Assembly (NCBI RefSeq): GCF_014873485.1
Contig: NZ_JADBDT010000001.1
Coordinates: 3,838,501 to 3,902,500, forward strand
Reading direction: 5' to 3'
DNA length: 64,000 nucleotides
Origin: Sphingopyxis sp. OAS728
GTDB taxonomy: Bacteria; Pseudomonadota; Alphaproteobacteria; Sphingomonadales; Sphingomonadaceae
The position numbers and the translations under genes are program-made. A model generated the notes under the pieces. It was given only the letters and a program-made list of their open reading frames with translations. It was not told where the DNA came from and ran no database searches. Shown piece by piece: positions 43,762 through 53,084 of the stretch (its first letter is position 1; the number at the start of each line of letters is the position of its first letter).

Positions 43762-45207
43762 CTAGTTGGCCTCGAGCCGCCAGTCCCAGCCGAGCGGGTC
43801 GCCGTCCATCACCTCGACGCCCGCAGCGATGAGTTCGTCGCGGAGTGCGTCGGACGCAGCGAAATCCTTGGCGGCGCGGGCTTCCTTGCGGCGGGTGAGG
43901 GTGGCTTCGATTTCTGCCTCCGAAATCATGGCTGACTTGGGCCGGACGCGCAGGTCGGCGCGTTTGATCGTCAGCAGATCGAGGCCGAGCACCGCATCCA
44001 TTGCAGTGAGTGCGCCGCGCTTCTGGCCAGCATCGATCTTTTTCATTGCCGCTGCTTCTTCGAGCAGCGTCAGTGCGACGGCGGTGTTGAGATCTTCCGA
44101 AACAGCGGCATCGAACTTCGCCAGCAGATCGGTCAGGCGGCGATCGGCAGGCTCCGACGCTTCGGCTTCGCGCACCGAGGCGGCAGCCATCACCAGCCGC
44201 TTCAATCGCGTCAGTGCTGCGCCCAGACCGTCCCAGCTGAACTCCAGCTCGCTGCGATAATGCGCCTGCAGGCACATCAGCCGATAGGCGAGCGGGTGGT
44301 AACCCTTGTCGATCAACAGCTGCACGCGAAGGAATTCGCCGCTCGACTTCGACATCTTGCCCGAGCGTTCGACGAGGAAATTATTGTGCATCCAGATGCG
44401 CGCACCGCTGGCGTCGCTGCAGCTATGCGCCTGGTTCTGCGCGATCTCGTTCGGGTGGTGGATCTCGCGATGGTCGATGCCGCCGGTGTGGATGTCGAAG
44501 GGGAAACCGAGCAGGGCTTCGGACATAACCGAGCATTCAAGGTGCCAGCCGGGCGCGCCGCGGCCCCATGGCGAATCCCATTCCATCTGCCGCGTCTCGC
44601 CCGCCGGCGTCTTGCGCCAGATTGCGAAGTCGGCGGGGTGGCGCTTGCCGTCGACGGGGTCGATGCGACTTTCGCCCTCGTCGGTACCGTGCCGAGCGAG
44701 GCGGCCGTAGTCGGCAACCGTAGTCGTGTCGAAATAGAGGCCGCTTTCGAGTTCGTAGCAATGCCTGTCGGCGATTGTCTTCGCGAACTCGATCATCTGC
44801 GGGACGTAATCGGTGGCGATCGACCAGTGCGCGGGCTGGCGGATGTTGAGCGCCTTTACATCGGCCCAATAGGCCTCGGTATAGTGGCGCGCGATATCCC
44901 AGATCGATTGGGCGCGTTCGGCCGCGGCCTTTTCCAGCTTGTCCTCACCCGCATCGGCGTCGTCGGTCAGATGGCCGACGTCGGTGATGTTGATGACATG
45001 CGTGAGCTTATAGCCCTTGTACGACAGCGTGCGGCCCAGCGTGTCGGCGAAGACATAGGCACGCATGTTGCCGATGTGCGGATAATTATAGACCGTCGGC
45101 CCGCAGCTATAGACGCGCGCCTCGCCGGGGTGGACGGGCTCGAACGTTTCGAGACTGCGCGTCAGGCTGTTGAACAGCTTGAGCGGGGTGGCTGAGGCGT
45201 CGGTCAT
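43762..45207 (-). CDS. cysS: cysteinyl-tRNA synthetase
   Basis: 481 residues from ATG 45207 (MTDAS); ATG 45219 is possible. Class I synthetase motifs: PHIGNMRAYVFADTLGR (HIGH-like), zinc site residues in YSCGPTVYNY, LECSVMSEALLG and HHPNEIAQNQA, and KMSKS in SGKMSKSSGEFL. Charges tRNA-Cys. Confidence 0.97.
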   Translation of the reverse strand: MTDASATPLKLFNSLTRSLETFEPVHPGEARVYSCGPTVYNYPHIGNMRAYVFADTLGRTLSYKGYKLTHVINITDVGHLTDDADAGEDKLEKAAAERAQSIWDIARHYTEAYWADVKALNIRQPAHWSIATDYVPQMIEFAKTIADRHCYELESGLYFDTTTVADYGRLARHGTDEGESRIDPVDGKRHPADFAIWRKTPAGETRQMEWDSPWGRGAPGWHLECSVMSEALLGFPFDIHTGGIDHREIHHPNEIAQNQAHSCSDASGARIWMHNNFLVERSGKMSKSSGEFLRVQLLIDKGYHPLAYRLMCLQAHYRSELEFSWDGLGAALTRLKRLVMAAASVREAEASEPADRRLTDLLAKFDAAVSEDLNTAVALTLLEEAAAMKKIDAGQKRGALTAMDAVLGLDLLTIKRADLRVRPKSAMISEAEIEATLTRRKEARAAKDFAASDALRDELIAAGVEVMDGDPLGWDWRLEAN

Positions 45208-45256
45208 GCCGCCGCCCATGCCCCGCGCCAAGCCTGTCCGTCAACCGAAACGCGGC

Positions 45257-48200
45257 TTACTGCGCCGGTGGCGTCCACAGATCGTCGTTGCCCGCACCTG
45301 TCACCGGATCGTCAAGCAGTGGCTCGCCGGTCAGCGGATCGAGATCGCGCATCGTGATCAGCGCCTGCGGGAATGTATTGCCTTCGCCGACGCCGTCATC
45401 GTCTTCGACCTCTTCGTCGATGACGTCCTGGACGGGGAAGTTGTTCTCGAAATCGATGGCGACCGTGGTGCAGGCCGTCGGCGCGGCGATGAAGCATCCG
45501 TTGACGGTCGAGCGCCGATCATAGGTGCCGACAACCGGCGCCGAACCACGCACCGTAAGAAGCTGGAGCGCTTCGAGGCCGGTGACCTGGCCGTTGGGGC
45601 CGAGTTGCACACCGTTGACGACGATGCGCGACTGGCCCTGCGTCTGCACGTCGAGGCCGCCGGCGCCGAAGGTCAGCCCCCGCCGCTGTGCGAGGTCCGT
45701 TCCCGCGCCGCTGTTCTGGACATAGAAGCCGCCCACCACATTGGCGCGGATTCCGCGGGCGAAGAGCGCGCCTTCGTCCAGTACGACACCGTCATTTTCT
45801 CCGAGCCGCGCATTGATGGCGTCCATGCTTCCTGCAGCGCCCACCGCGGTGATCGCGGCCTGCGTCGCGACAATGACGTCATCGGACTCAAGGTTGAGCT
45901 GACCCCCGGGCGCATTGTTTGCGCCGGTGAGGCGGACGGTGCCCTGACCAAGGATGACCTCGAGCGCGTCATTCGCGATCAGGTTCAATGCATTGGTGTC
46001 GGAGAGGCCCGTGAGCTGGACATTGCCGATCACGCGCATCTTGCCCGGCGTACGGATCGTCAGCGCGCCGTTGGCGCCGAGGTTCGATCCCGCCGCGCCG
46101 CCGGTCATGGTGAAGCTGTCGACGATGACGTCGGGCGGCGCGGCCGATCCGACCGAACCGCCGCTCGCAGCCTGTACCTCGGGCGCAAAGATTTCGATCT
46201 GGGTGCCGTAGAGGCGCGTCAGTTCGTCGGCATCGATATGATAGCCGTTGGGCCCGTTGGGGCCGGCAGTGCCGCCGACGAAGGTCTGGTTGTCGGGATT
46301 GTTGTTGGCGACCGATAGCTGCTGGGTCACGCCCGCGGTGCCGACACGGCCGGTGGCGGCGATGTTGATTCCCGCCGAAGCGAGCGAGATCGCCTGGCCG
46401 GTGACAACGCCGTTGATGCCGAGCGACGCAAGAGCCGAGGCATTGAGGTTGCCCGCGACGGTGACCGTGTCGAGATTCAGGAAACCGCCGGTATTGGCGA
46501 TGTTCGCATTGGCGGCAGTGAGGTTGCCGATGGTCATCGCCTCGCCCTGGGTAGCGAGATCCGCGGTGCCGGCGACATTGCCCTCGGCGACCGAAAAATC
46601 GCCGCCACCGCGGACATAGGCGTCGCCGACATCGGTGGTCAGCGTGGCAAAATGCATATCGCCGCCGCTTTCGATGCGGATGGCGTTGGCGCTGGCATTG
46701 ATCAAATTCGACGCGAGGAGGCTTCCGATCTGGATATTGCCGTCGCTGCTGTCGAGACTGGTGGTGCCGAGCACATAGGCCGCATCGACGGCGATGCCGG
46801 CAGCGGCGGCGAGCGTGACATCCTGTCCCTCGATCGAGGCGATGTCGATCGTATTCGCCGCGGTCAGCGTCGCGTTGCCGAGCGCGCGGACGCCGCCGCC
46901 CGTGATATCGGCCGAAGAGTTGACGATGACGTCGCCGTCGGCGCTCAGCGTCGGGGTCGCGGCGCCGCCTACGCCCGGGAGCGCCGCAAGCGTGACATCC
47001 TGCGCGTTGATCGTCGCGTTGCGCCCCGCCGCGACCGGGCCCGAAAGATTGGCAATTCCCGCGGCCTCGACCGTCACGTCGCTGAACGCGTCGAGCCCGG
47101 CAAGCGTCGTTGCGCCGCCCTGTGTGCGGATGCTGCTGTCGCCGCCGGTCGTGCCGAGGCCCAGCGTGGTCGCGCCGTTGACCGCGATGCTGTTCGCGGC
47201 GTTGAGCAAGATATCGTCGCCTGCCGACAGGGTGGCCGCGTCGATCGCCCCGGCAGTCGATGCCATCACGATGTCGGCGCCGTCGATGCCTTGCGCCCCT
47301 TCGCCCGTGCCTATCGTGAAGGTCGGGCTGCCCGACGCCGTCGAAAAATCGAGGATATGCGTGTCGGCCCCGGCGCCGGTCGTGCGGACATTGAGCGCAT
47401 CGATGTTGCCCGCCGCGCGGACGGTGATGTCGTCGCCGCCCGTGACGTCGGTCAGGCTTGCGATCGTTCCCGCGATGACCAGGACGTCCTCGCCCGCCGT
47501 CCCGCCATCGATCGACGCCGCGCCGTCGGCATTGACGCCGAACATGCGCGCGGCCGAACTGTCGGCGAGCGTCGCATTGCCGGCAGCGACGACGAACAGA
47601 TTGCCCTCTGCCCCGATCCCGTTGCGGTCGACATAACCGCCATTCGCCTGGGCTGACGCATTGATATTCGCGTTCGAATTCAGGAAGATATTGCCGCCGG
47701 ATACGTAGGTGCCGGTCAGGTCGTCCGCGGCGAAGATCGAAATGTTGCCGTCGACGTCGGCGTTGTTCACCGACACCGCGCCGCCCGTGCCGAAGGCAAA
47801 GAAGGACGCCGCGCCCGTGACATTGCCGCTAAGCGCGATGCTGTTGGCGAAGAGGTTGATATCCTCGCCCGCGCTCAGCGAGCCGCCGCTGATGCCCTCG
47901 GCTCCGGGCGCCGTTCCTTCGGCCGAGAGGCCGATCGACAGTCCCGCGGCGATATTGTTGAAGGTGATCGACTGCCCCGAAACCTGCACGAGGCCGCCTG
48001 CGGTCGAATTGCCGAGATCGACCGCGCCCGGCGACGTGACGATGATATTGCCGCCGGTGATGAGCGAGTTAAGCCCGGTGCGGAAGCTGCCGACATTCGC
48101 AATGAAGTCGCCCACCGCTTCGGCATGTTCGACGCTCGCAGCGCCGGCGCTGCTGAGGATGATATTATTACCCGCGAGGCGGTCGACGCCGATCGTTCCG

Positions 48201-51200
48201 GTGGGACCAGACGCGCTCAGCGAGAGCAGGTTGCCGGCACCCAGCAGGCTACCCGGCGCGGCGCTGATGCTGGTCGCTGCCGATGCGATCAGGCTGTCGC
48301 TGGCGCGCAGCGTTGCGGCGGTCCCTTCGCGAAGGTCGTGCCGGATGTCGATCTGGTCGCCCGCCGTCATCGTGAGGGCGCCGTCGACATCGAACATACT
48401 GTCCGACTGGGCATAGACGCCGACCGAGCCGTCGGTCGTCAGTGTGACATCGCCCTGGCTGGATATCGTCCCGCCGGTCGGCGCGATGAAGATGCCTGCG
48501 AGCGCCTCGTCGGTGTCGTTGTTCGTCGGTGCGGCAACGCCCAACGCCTCTGCCTCGAGCACTGCGAACGCGATGTCGCCACCCGCGCGGATTTCGATGC
48601 GACCGGCGATGTCGCCGTTCGCGGTAATGCTTGTCGAACCGAGGTCGATCTGGCCGGGGCCGGACGCGCCAGCTGACGCTTCGATTACGACACGGCCGCC
48701 CGTCGTCCCGCTGAGGCCGCCATTCGCTCCATTGACGCCGGTACCGGTGCCTGTGCCGCCGACGCCCGCCTCACCCGATATGCCGCTGACGGTGATGTCG
48801 ACGGCCTCGCCGTTCGAGGCGATCGTCCCGCCGTTAGCGAGAAGAACGACGGTGCCGCCGGTTGCCCCACCGCCATTGCCGCCGTCGCCCCCGCTCGAAT
48901 TGCCGAAGAATCCGCCATCGGATCCTGCGCCGCCGATGCCGCCGCGGCCAGTGCTGCTCAGGACGACGCTGTCCCCGGTCAGGAAGCCGAGGGTGACGGA
49001 GCCGCCCTCGCTGGCGATGATTTCGACCGTGCCGCCCTGTCCATTGCCGCCAGTGCCGCCGGAAGGCGCGACCGCCGGGGTCGCCGCAAAGGCAAGGCCG
49101 CCCGCGCCGCCATTGCCGCCCGTGCCGCCGGAAATGAAATTGCTTTCGAGGGCTGTCAGGCTTGCACCTGTGCCATCGGCCAAAATTCGCGACGTTCCGC
49201 CCGCGCCATTGCCGCCATTGCCCCCGGCGCCATCGTTCCCATTGGCGCCGGCGCCGCCGGTCCCGGTCGAATTCAGCGTGACGGCCAACTCACCTGCCTC
49301 GAAACCCGCGACGATTGCCTGCGCGATACCCCCGAAGCCGTCACCGCCGTTGCCGCCGACATTGTGGGTGCCGCCTGTGCCCCCGGTGCCGAGCGCGATG
49401 CTGTTTGCGATGCCGATGCCGCTGATCGGCGTTGCGAGCGCGAGCGTGGCGATGCCCCCGCGTCCGGCGCCCCCCGTACCCCCGGCGCCGACGCCGGTCG
49501 CGGCGCCGCTGCTGCTCGAGAAGAAGCTGGCGCCGCCGGTACCGCCGATGCCCGACGCGTTGGCGATCATGCTGCTGGCGGTGGTCGTGCCGCCACGGAC
49601 GTTCACCGTCGCGTCGCCGCCGATGCCGTCACCGCCGGCGCCTGGCGTGCCCGGCACGCCGCCGAAGCTTGAGAAATTGAAGAACTCGCCGCCTTCGCCG
49701 CCGTTACCGACGGCGCTCGCCTGGATCAGGCTGGCGTCGACGATCGCGGCCCCTTCGATATTGATCGTCGCGCTGCCGCCGCGACCCAGGCCGCCGATGC
49801 CGCCCGGGATGATGTTCGCCGGATCCTCGTCGGTGCCGGTCGAGCCAATGCCGCCCAACCCGTCGGCGGTCGCGACGATGTCGGCGGTGTTGATCGAGCC
49901 GCCGAGCAGATTGATTGTCGCCGTGCCGCCGAGGCCGAAGCCCGACTGGCCCTGCACGACGCCGCCGAAGCCATCGGCGCTGACCACCAGGTCGTTGACG
50001 TCCGCTGCGCCGCCCGTCTGGGTAAAGGTCGCGGTGCCGCCGACGCCAAGACTGTTATCGCTCGCGCCATTGCCGCCATAGCCGTTCGCCGAGACGCTGA
50101 CCGACGATCCGTTGAGCGTTCCGCCCTGGATATCGAAATCGACGTTGCCGCCGCGCCCGGTACCCGAGGTTTCGCGAGGCGCCGTCGGCGTGGTTTCGAA
50201 ATCGACCTGCGTGCGACCCTCGGCCGATGCCGCGAAGTCGCCGAGGCTGATTGCGCTGCTGTTGAGCGGATCGGCGACGACCCGGACCAATATCGAACCG
50301 CCGGTGCCCTCCGCAATCGCCGCGCCCGGCGCGGTTGCCCCGCCCGAAACGCCGCCAGCCGTCAGCGTGCCGCCGAGGCCGAGGTTGATCGAGCCGGCAT
50401 TGGCGATCAGCTGGATCGCGCCGCCGGTCGCATTCGTTCCCGCCGCGCTGGCGCCCGTCCGGGCGCTGGCGTTGAGGATGTTGGGAGAATCGAGCGTCGA
50501 GACGATTTGCCCGGCATTTTGCGCGACCAGGTCGATCGTCCCACCCCGCGCGGTGCCGCCGGTGCCGGTGACGTTCACCGTGTTGCTGCTGGCGTTCACA
50601 TTATAGACTTCGGCACGGATGGTCCCGCCATCCGCGAGGAAATCGACGTTGCCGCCGAACCCGTCCCCGGCGCTTTGCCCGATCGCGTTCGACGTGCTGC
50701 CGCCCATCGCCTGAACGGTCAGCAGGTTGCCCGTGGTGATCGTGCCGCCGGCGGTCGCATTGATCGCGACATTGCCGCCGGTGCCGGTCCCGTAATTCTC
50801 GCCCGCAATTCCCATGCCGACGGCGAAGAGGTTGACCGCGCCGCTGCTGTCGATCGTCGAGCCGTTCGCTGCGGCCAGGGTCACATTGTTCGCTTGCGCA
50901 TCGCCCGACCGGCCGCTGGTGCCGCTCGGGGTGACGGCGCTGCCGGCCTGCGCCGACGCGTTCAGGGTGATCGCGGTAAATTGGGCGGTGACGCCGCCGT
51001 CGACCGTCAGCCTCGCCGTACCGCCCGTGGCATTGCCGCCCACTGCATTCTCGTTGCCGGTGGCAATGCTGCCGGCGTTGCCGCCCCGGCCCAGCGCGCT
51101 CGCGCCGAGTGCACCCAGCGACACCGTCGACGCCGCGTCGGCATTGACCAGCACCTCTGCCGTGCCGCCCGTGCCGTCGCCGCCATTTTGCGTGATCCCG

Positions 51201-53083
51201 AAGCCCGCGATATTTCCGCCGCCGTCGCCGCCCGCCTGCACGAAACTTTGCCCCGTCGACAGGAACGATCCCGGCCCCGATACCTGGATGCGTGCCGTGC
51301 CGCCGGTGCCGTCGCCCGACTGCGTCAGGCCGATCCCGCCGATCCCGCGCGCGTCGATCGAGAGCAGTGCGGCCGGCCCGACGGCACCGCCGTTCGATAC
51401 CGTCAGGCTGGCCGTGCCGCCGACGCCGTCGCCATTGGCGGCGGGCGGCCCGCTGACGAAAACATTGTCGCCACGTCCGATCGCGTTGATGAAGATGTTG
51501 CCGGCGGTTAGCGAACTGCCGGTGCCGCTGACCGTAATGCTCGCGCTGCCGCCGCGGCCATTGCCGGTAAGACCACTCGATCCTTCGTCGGCGGTGCCGT
51601 TCGCTTCGACCGTGACGCCCGATGTGGTCACGCTGCCGCCGGTGATCGTCAGGCTGGCGATGCCGCCCTGGCTGTCGCCGGTCACTGCGTCGGGGATTCC
51701 CGACGCCCGGATCGTTAAGGCGCCGGGCGCCGACAATGTGCCGCCCGAAACATTGATCGCGGCGCTGCCCGGCGCACCGCCTCGTCCGCTCGACTGGACG
51801 GTGAACGTCCCCGTCGCGCCGCCCTGCTGACCCGCGCCAATGTTGATTGTCGCGCTGGCATCGCCGGTAAAGCTGCCGTTGCCCTCGACCGAGAAACGTC
51901 CTGCCGATGACAGCGGCGGCGGCGCACCCGGCACCGTCTGGGTTGGCGTGGCGGCGAACGTCCCGCTTGCTCGCGCGATGGTATTGCTGCGGAATAGCGT
52001 GTCGCCTGCCGAGATATTGGCCGCAGTGGCGTTGACAGGGGACGCGGCGAGGTCGCCCCCGACGATGTTGTAACCCGCCGACAGGCGCACCGCGCCGTCG
52101 GGGTCGACCTGTGCCGACAGCGCGTCGTCATAACCGATCGCGCCCGACACCAGCATCGTCACCGCGTCATTCTTGGGAATGGCGACCATATAGATGCGGC
52201 TCTGGTCGATGTCGCCCTGCTGGTGCGCGGGGCCGGTCGTTGTGCCGGTGTGCGTGATGACATTGCCGCCCTCGACGCCGCGCGTGACATTGATGTCGAA
52301 CAGGCCGTTGTTGATGCGGATATCGACCGCTTCGGCGGCGACATAGGCGGCCGAGCCATCGACACGGACGGCCCCGGCCTGAACCACGCGCGGGGCGACG
52401 AGTGCGACATAGGCGCTGCCCGCATTCAGCGCGTTGTTGGCGTTGATCGCGCCATTGACGGTGATCGCCGATGTGCTGCCCGCCGTGCCGTCGAAGCGGA
52501 TCGTTCCGCCCGGACCGAACAGGCCGCCAGTGGTGATGATATCGTTCGAAGTCAGAACGAGGCTGCCGACGTTGATCACGCCGGTCGCGCCGATCAGGAT
52601 ACCGCCGGCGTTGTAGAACCAGATATTGCCGCCGCGTGCGCCGGAAGCCAGGGTATCGACGCTGTTGACCGTGCCGTTGAGTGCGATCTGGCGGCTGAGC
52701 GCCCCGCCGCCGCCGTTCACGAACCGGTTGAGGACGGTATAATCGCCCGAGCCGCTGAAATTCCATGTCGAATCACTGGGCAGCAGATTGATGTCGCCGC
52801 CGGTGGGGGCGGTATCGGTCGGTACCCAGTTGATGATGCTCTGTGCCTGGGTGACGGTGACAGATGTCGTATGCGTCGCTCCGTTGGAGCTGACCGATGT
52901 GCCCGGGCCGACGCTGACATAGACGGGGTTCGCAGCGACCTGTGCCAGCGCAGGGCCGCCATAGGCCAGCGCCGCCATGCCCGCGGCGATTGCGCAGCTC
53001 GTGAGTAGCTGGCGTTTGCCCCGGTGGGCGGGCGACGGGGTGACGATGGCACGCATGGCGTTTGTCCTCGATGCAATAGTCAT
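45257..53083 (-). CDS. giant two-partner-secretion exoprotein (TpsA, filamentous haemagglutinin-like)
   Basis: 2608 residues, 12 % of the window. An extended signal (about 1-45) ends at PALAQ. The TPS domain follows, with SIINWVPTDTAPTGGDINLL, TVLNRFVNGGGG, IWFYNAGGILIGATGVINVGSLVLTSNDI (a variant of the NPNGI motif). The body is a long right-handed beta-helix built of irregular repeats; residues about 380-1550 are very rich in Gly-Gly/Thr/Ala/Asn (GGTGGNGGAG type), then a region of short repeats such as DVTLAAAAGIAV. No toxin, protease or adhesion domain is visible at the C-terminus, which ends in an acidic stretch and GNDDLWTPPAQ. Secreted through the TpsB encoded one base upstream. Confidence 0.93.
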   Translation of the reverse strand: MTIASRTNAMRAIVTPSPAHRGKRQLLTSCAIAAGMAALAYGGPALAQVAANPVYVSVGPGTSVSSNGATHTTSVTVTQAQSIINWVPTDTAPTGGDINLLPSDSTWNFSGSGDYTVLNRFVNGGGGALSRQIALNGTVNSVDTLASGARGGNIWFYNAGGILIGATGVINVGSLVLTSNDIITTGGLFGPGGTIRFDGTAGSTSAITVNGAINANNALNAGSAYVALVAPRVVQAGAVRVDGSAAYVAAEAVDIRINNGLFDINVTRGVEGGNVITHTGTTTGPAHQQGDIDQSRIYMVAIPKNDAVTMLVSGAIGYDDALSAQVDPDGAVRLSAGYNIVGGDLAASPVNATAANISAGDTLFRSNTIARASGTFAATPTQTVPGAPPPLSSAGRFSVEGNGSFTGDASATINIGAGQQGGATGTFTVQSSGRGGAPGSAAINVSGGTLSAPGALTIRASGIPDAVTGDSQGGIASLTITGGSVTTSGVTVEANGTADEGSSGLTGNGRGGSASITVSGTGSSLTAGNIFINAIGRGDNVFVSGPPAANGDGVGGTASLTVSNGGAVGPAALLSIDARGIGGIGLTQSGDGTGGTARIQVSGPGSFLSTGQSFVQAGGDGGGNIAGFGITQNGGDGTGGTAEVLVNADAASTVSLGALGASALGRGGNAGSIATGNENAVGGNATGGTARLTVDGGVTAQFTAITLNASAQAGSAVTPSGTSGRSGDAQANNVTLAAANGSTIDSSGAVNLFAVGMGIAGENYGTGTGGNVAINATAGGTITTGNLLTVQAMGGSTSNAIGQSAGDGFGGNVDFLADGGTIRAEVYNVNASSNTVNVTGTGGTARGGTIDLVAQNAGQIVSTLDSPNILNASARTGASAAGTNATGGAIQLIANAGSINLGLGGTLTAGGVSGGATAPGAAIAEGTGGSILVRVVADPLNSSAISLGDFAASAEGRTQVDFETTPTAPRETSGTGRGGNVDFDIQGGTLNGSSVSVSANGYGGNGASDNSLGVGGTATFTQTGGAADVNDLVVSADGFGGVVQGQSGFGLGGTATINLLGGSINTADIVATADGLGGIGSTGTDEDPANIIPGGIGGLGRGGSATINIEGAAIVDASLIQASAVGNGGEGGEFFNFSSFGGVPGTPGAGGDGIGGDATVNVRGGTTTASSMIANASGIGGTGGASFFSSSSGAATGVGAGGTGGAGRGGIATLALATPISGIGIANSIALGTGGTGGTHNVGGNGGDGFGGIAQAIVAGFEAGELAVTLNSTGTGGAGANGNDGAGGNGGNGAGGTSRILADGTGASLTALESNFISGGTGGNGGAGGLAFAATPAVAPSGGTGGNGQGGTVEIIASEGGSVTLGFLTGDSVVLSSTGRGGIGGAGSDGGFFGNSSGGDGGNGGGATGGTVVLLANGGTIASNGEAVDITVSGISGEAGVGGTGTGTGVNGANGGLSGTTGGRVVIEASAGASGPGQIDLGSTSITANGDIAGRIEIRAGGDIAFAVLEAEALGVAAPTNNDTDEALAGIFIAPTGGTISSQGDVTLTTDGSVGVYAQSDSMFDVDGALTMTAGDQIDIRHDLREGTAATLRASDSLIASAATSISAAPGSLLGAGNLLSLSASGPTGTIGVDRLAGNNIILSSAGAASVEHAEAVGDFIANVGSFRTGLNSLITGGNIIVTSPGAVDLGNSTAGGLVQVSGQSITFNNIAAGLSIGLSAEGTAPGAEGISGGSLSAGEDINLFANSIALSGNVTGAASFFAFGTGGAVSVNNADVDGNISIFAADDLTGTYVSGGNIFLNSNANINASAQANGGYVDRNGIGAEGNLFVVAAGNATLADSSAARMFGVNADGAASIDGGTAGEDVLVIAGTIASLTDVTGGDDITVRAAGNIDALNVRTTGAGADTHILDFSTASGSPTFTIGTGEGAQGIDGADIVMASTAGAIDAATLSAGDDILLNAANSIAVNGATTLGLGTTGGDSSIRTQGGATTLAGLDAFSDVTVEAAGIANLSGPVAAGRNATINAQDVTLAALPGVGGAATPTLSADGDVIVNSSADITGGGVRALGNATLTAANTIDIASIEGQDVTLAAAAGIAVDAAYVLGTTSLDSSDGNIQIGSLLASNLINASANAIRIESGGDMHFATLTTDVGDAYVRGGGDFSVAEGNVAGTADLATQGEAMTIGNLTAANANIANTGGFLNLDTVTVAGNLNASALASLGINGVVTGQAISLASAGINIAATGRVGTAGVTQQLSVANNNPDNQTFVGGTAGPNGPNGYHIDADELTRLYGTQIEIFAPEVQAASGGSVGSAAPPDVIVDSFTMTGGAAGSNLGANGALTIRTPGKMRVIGNVQLTGLSDTNALNLIANDALEVILGQGTVRLTGANNAPGGQLNLESDDVIVATQAAITAVGAAGSMDAINARLGENDGVVLDEGALFARGIRANVVGGFYVQNSGAGTDLAQRRGLTFGAGGLDVQTQGQSRIVVNGVQLGPNGQVTGLEALQLLTVRGSAPVVGTYDRRSTVNGCFIAAPTACTTVAIDFENNFPVQDVIDEEVEDDDGVGEGNTFPQALITMRDLDPLTGEPLLDDPVTGAGNDDLWTPPAQ

Positions 53084-53084
53084 G

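Noticed and set aside
46794-50081. Long proline-rich plus-strand frames over tpsA
   Set aside because: They are the complement of glycine-rich TpsA repeats (GGC/GCC), with no ribosome sites.
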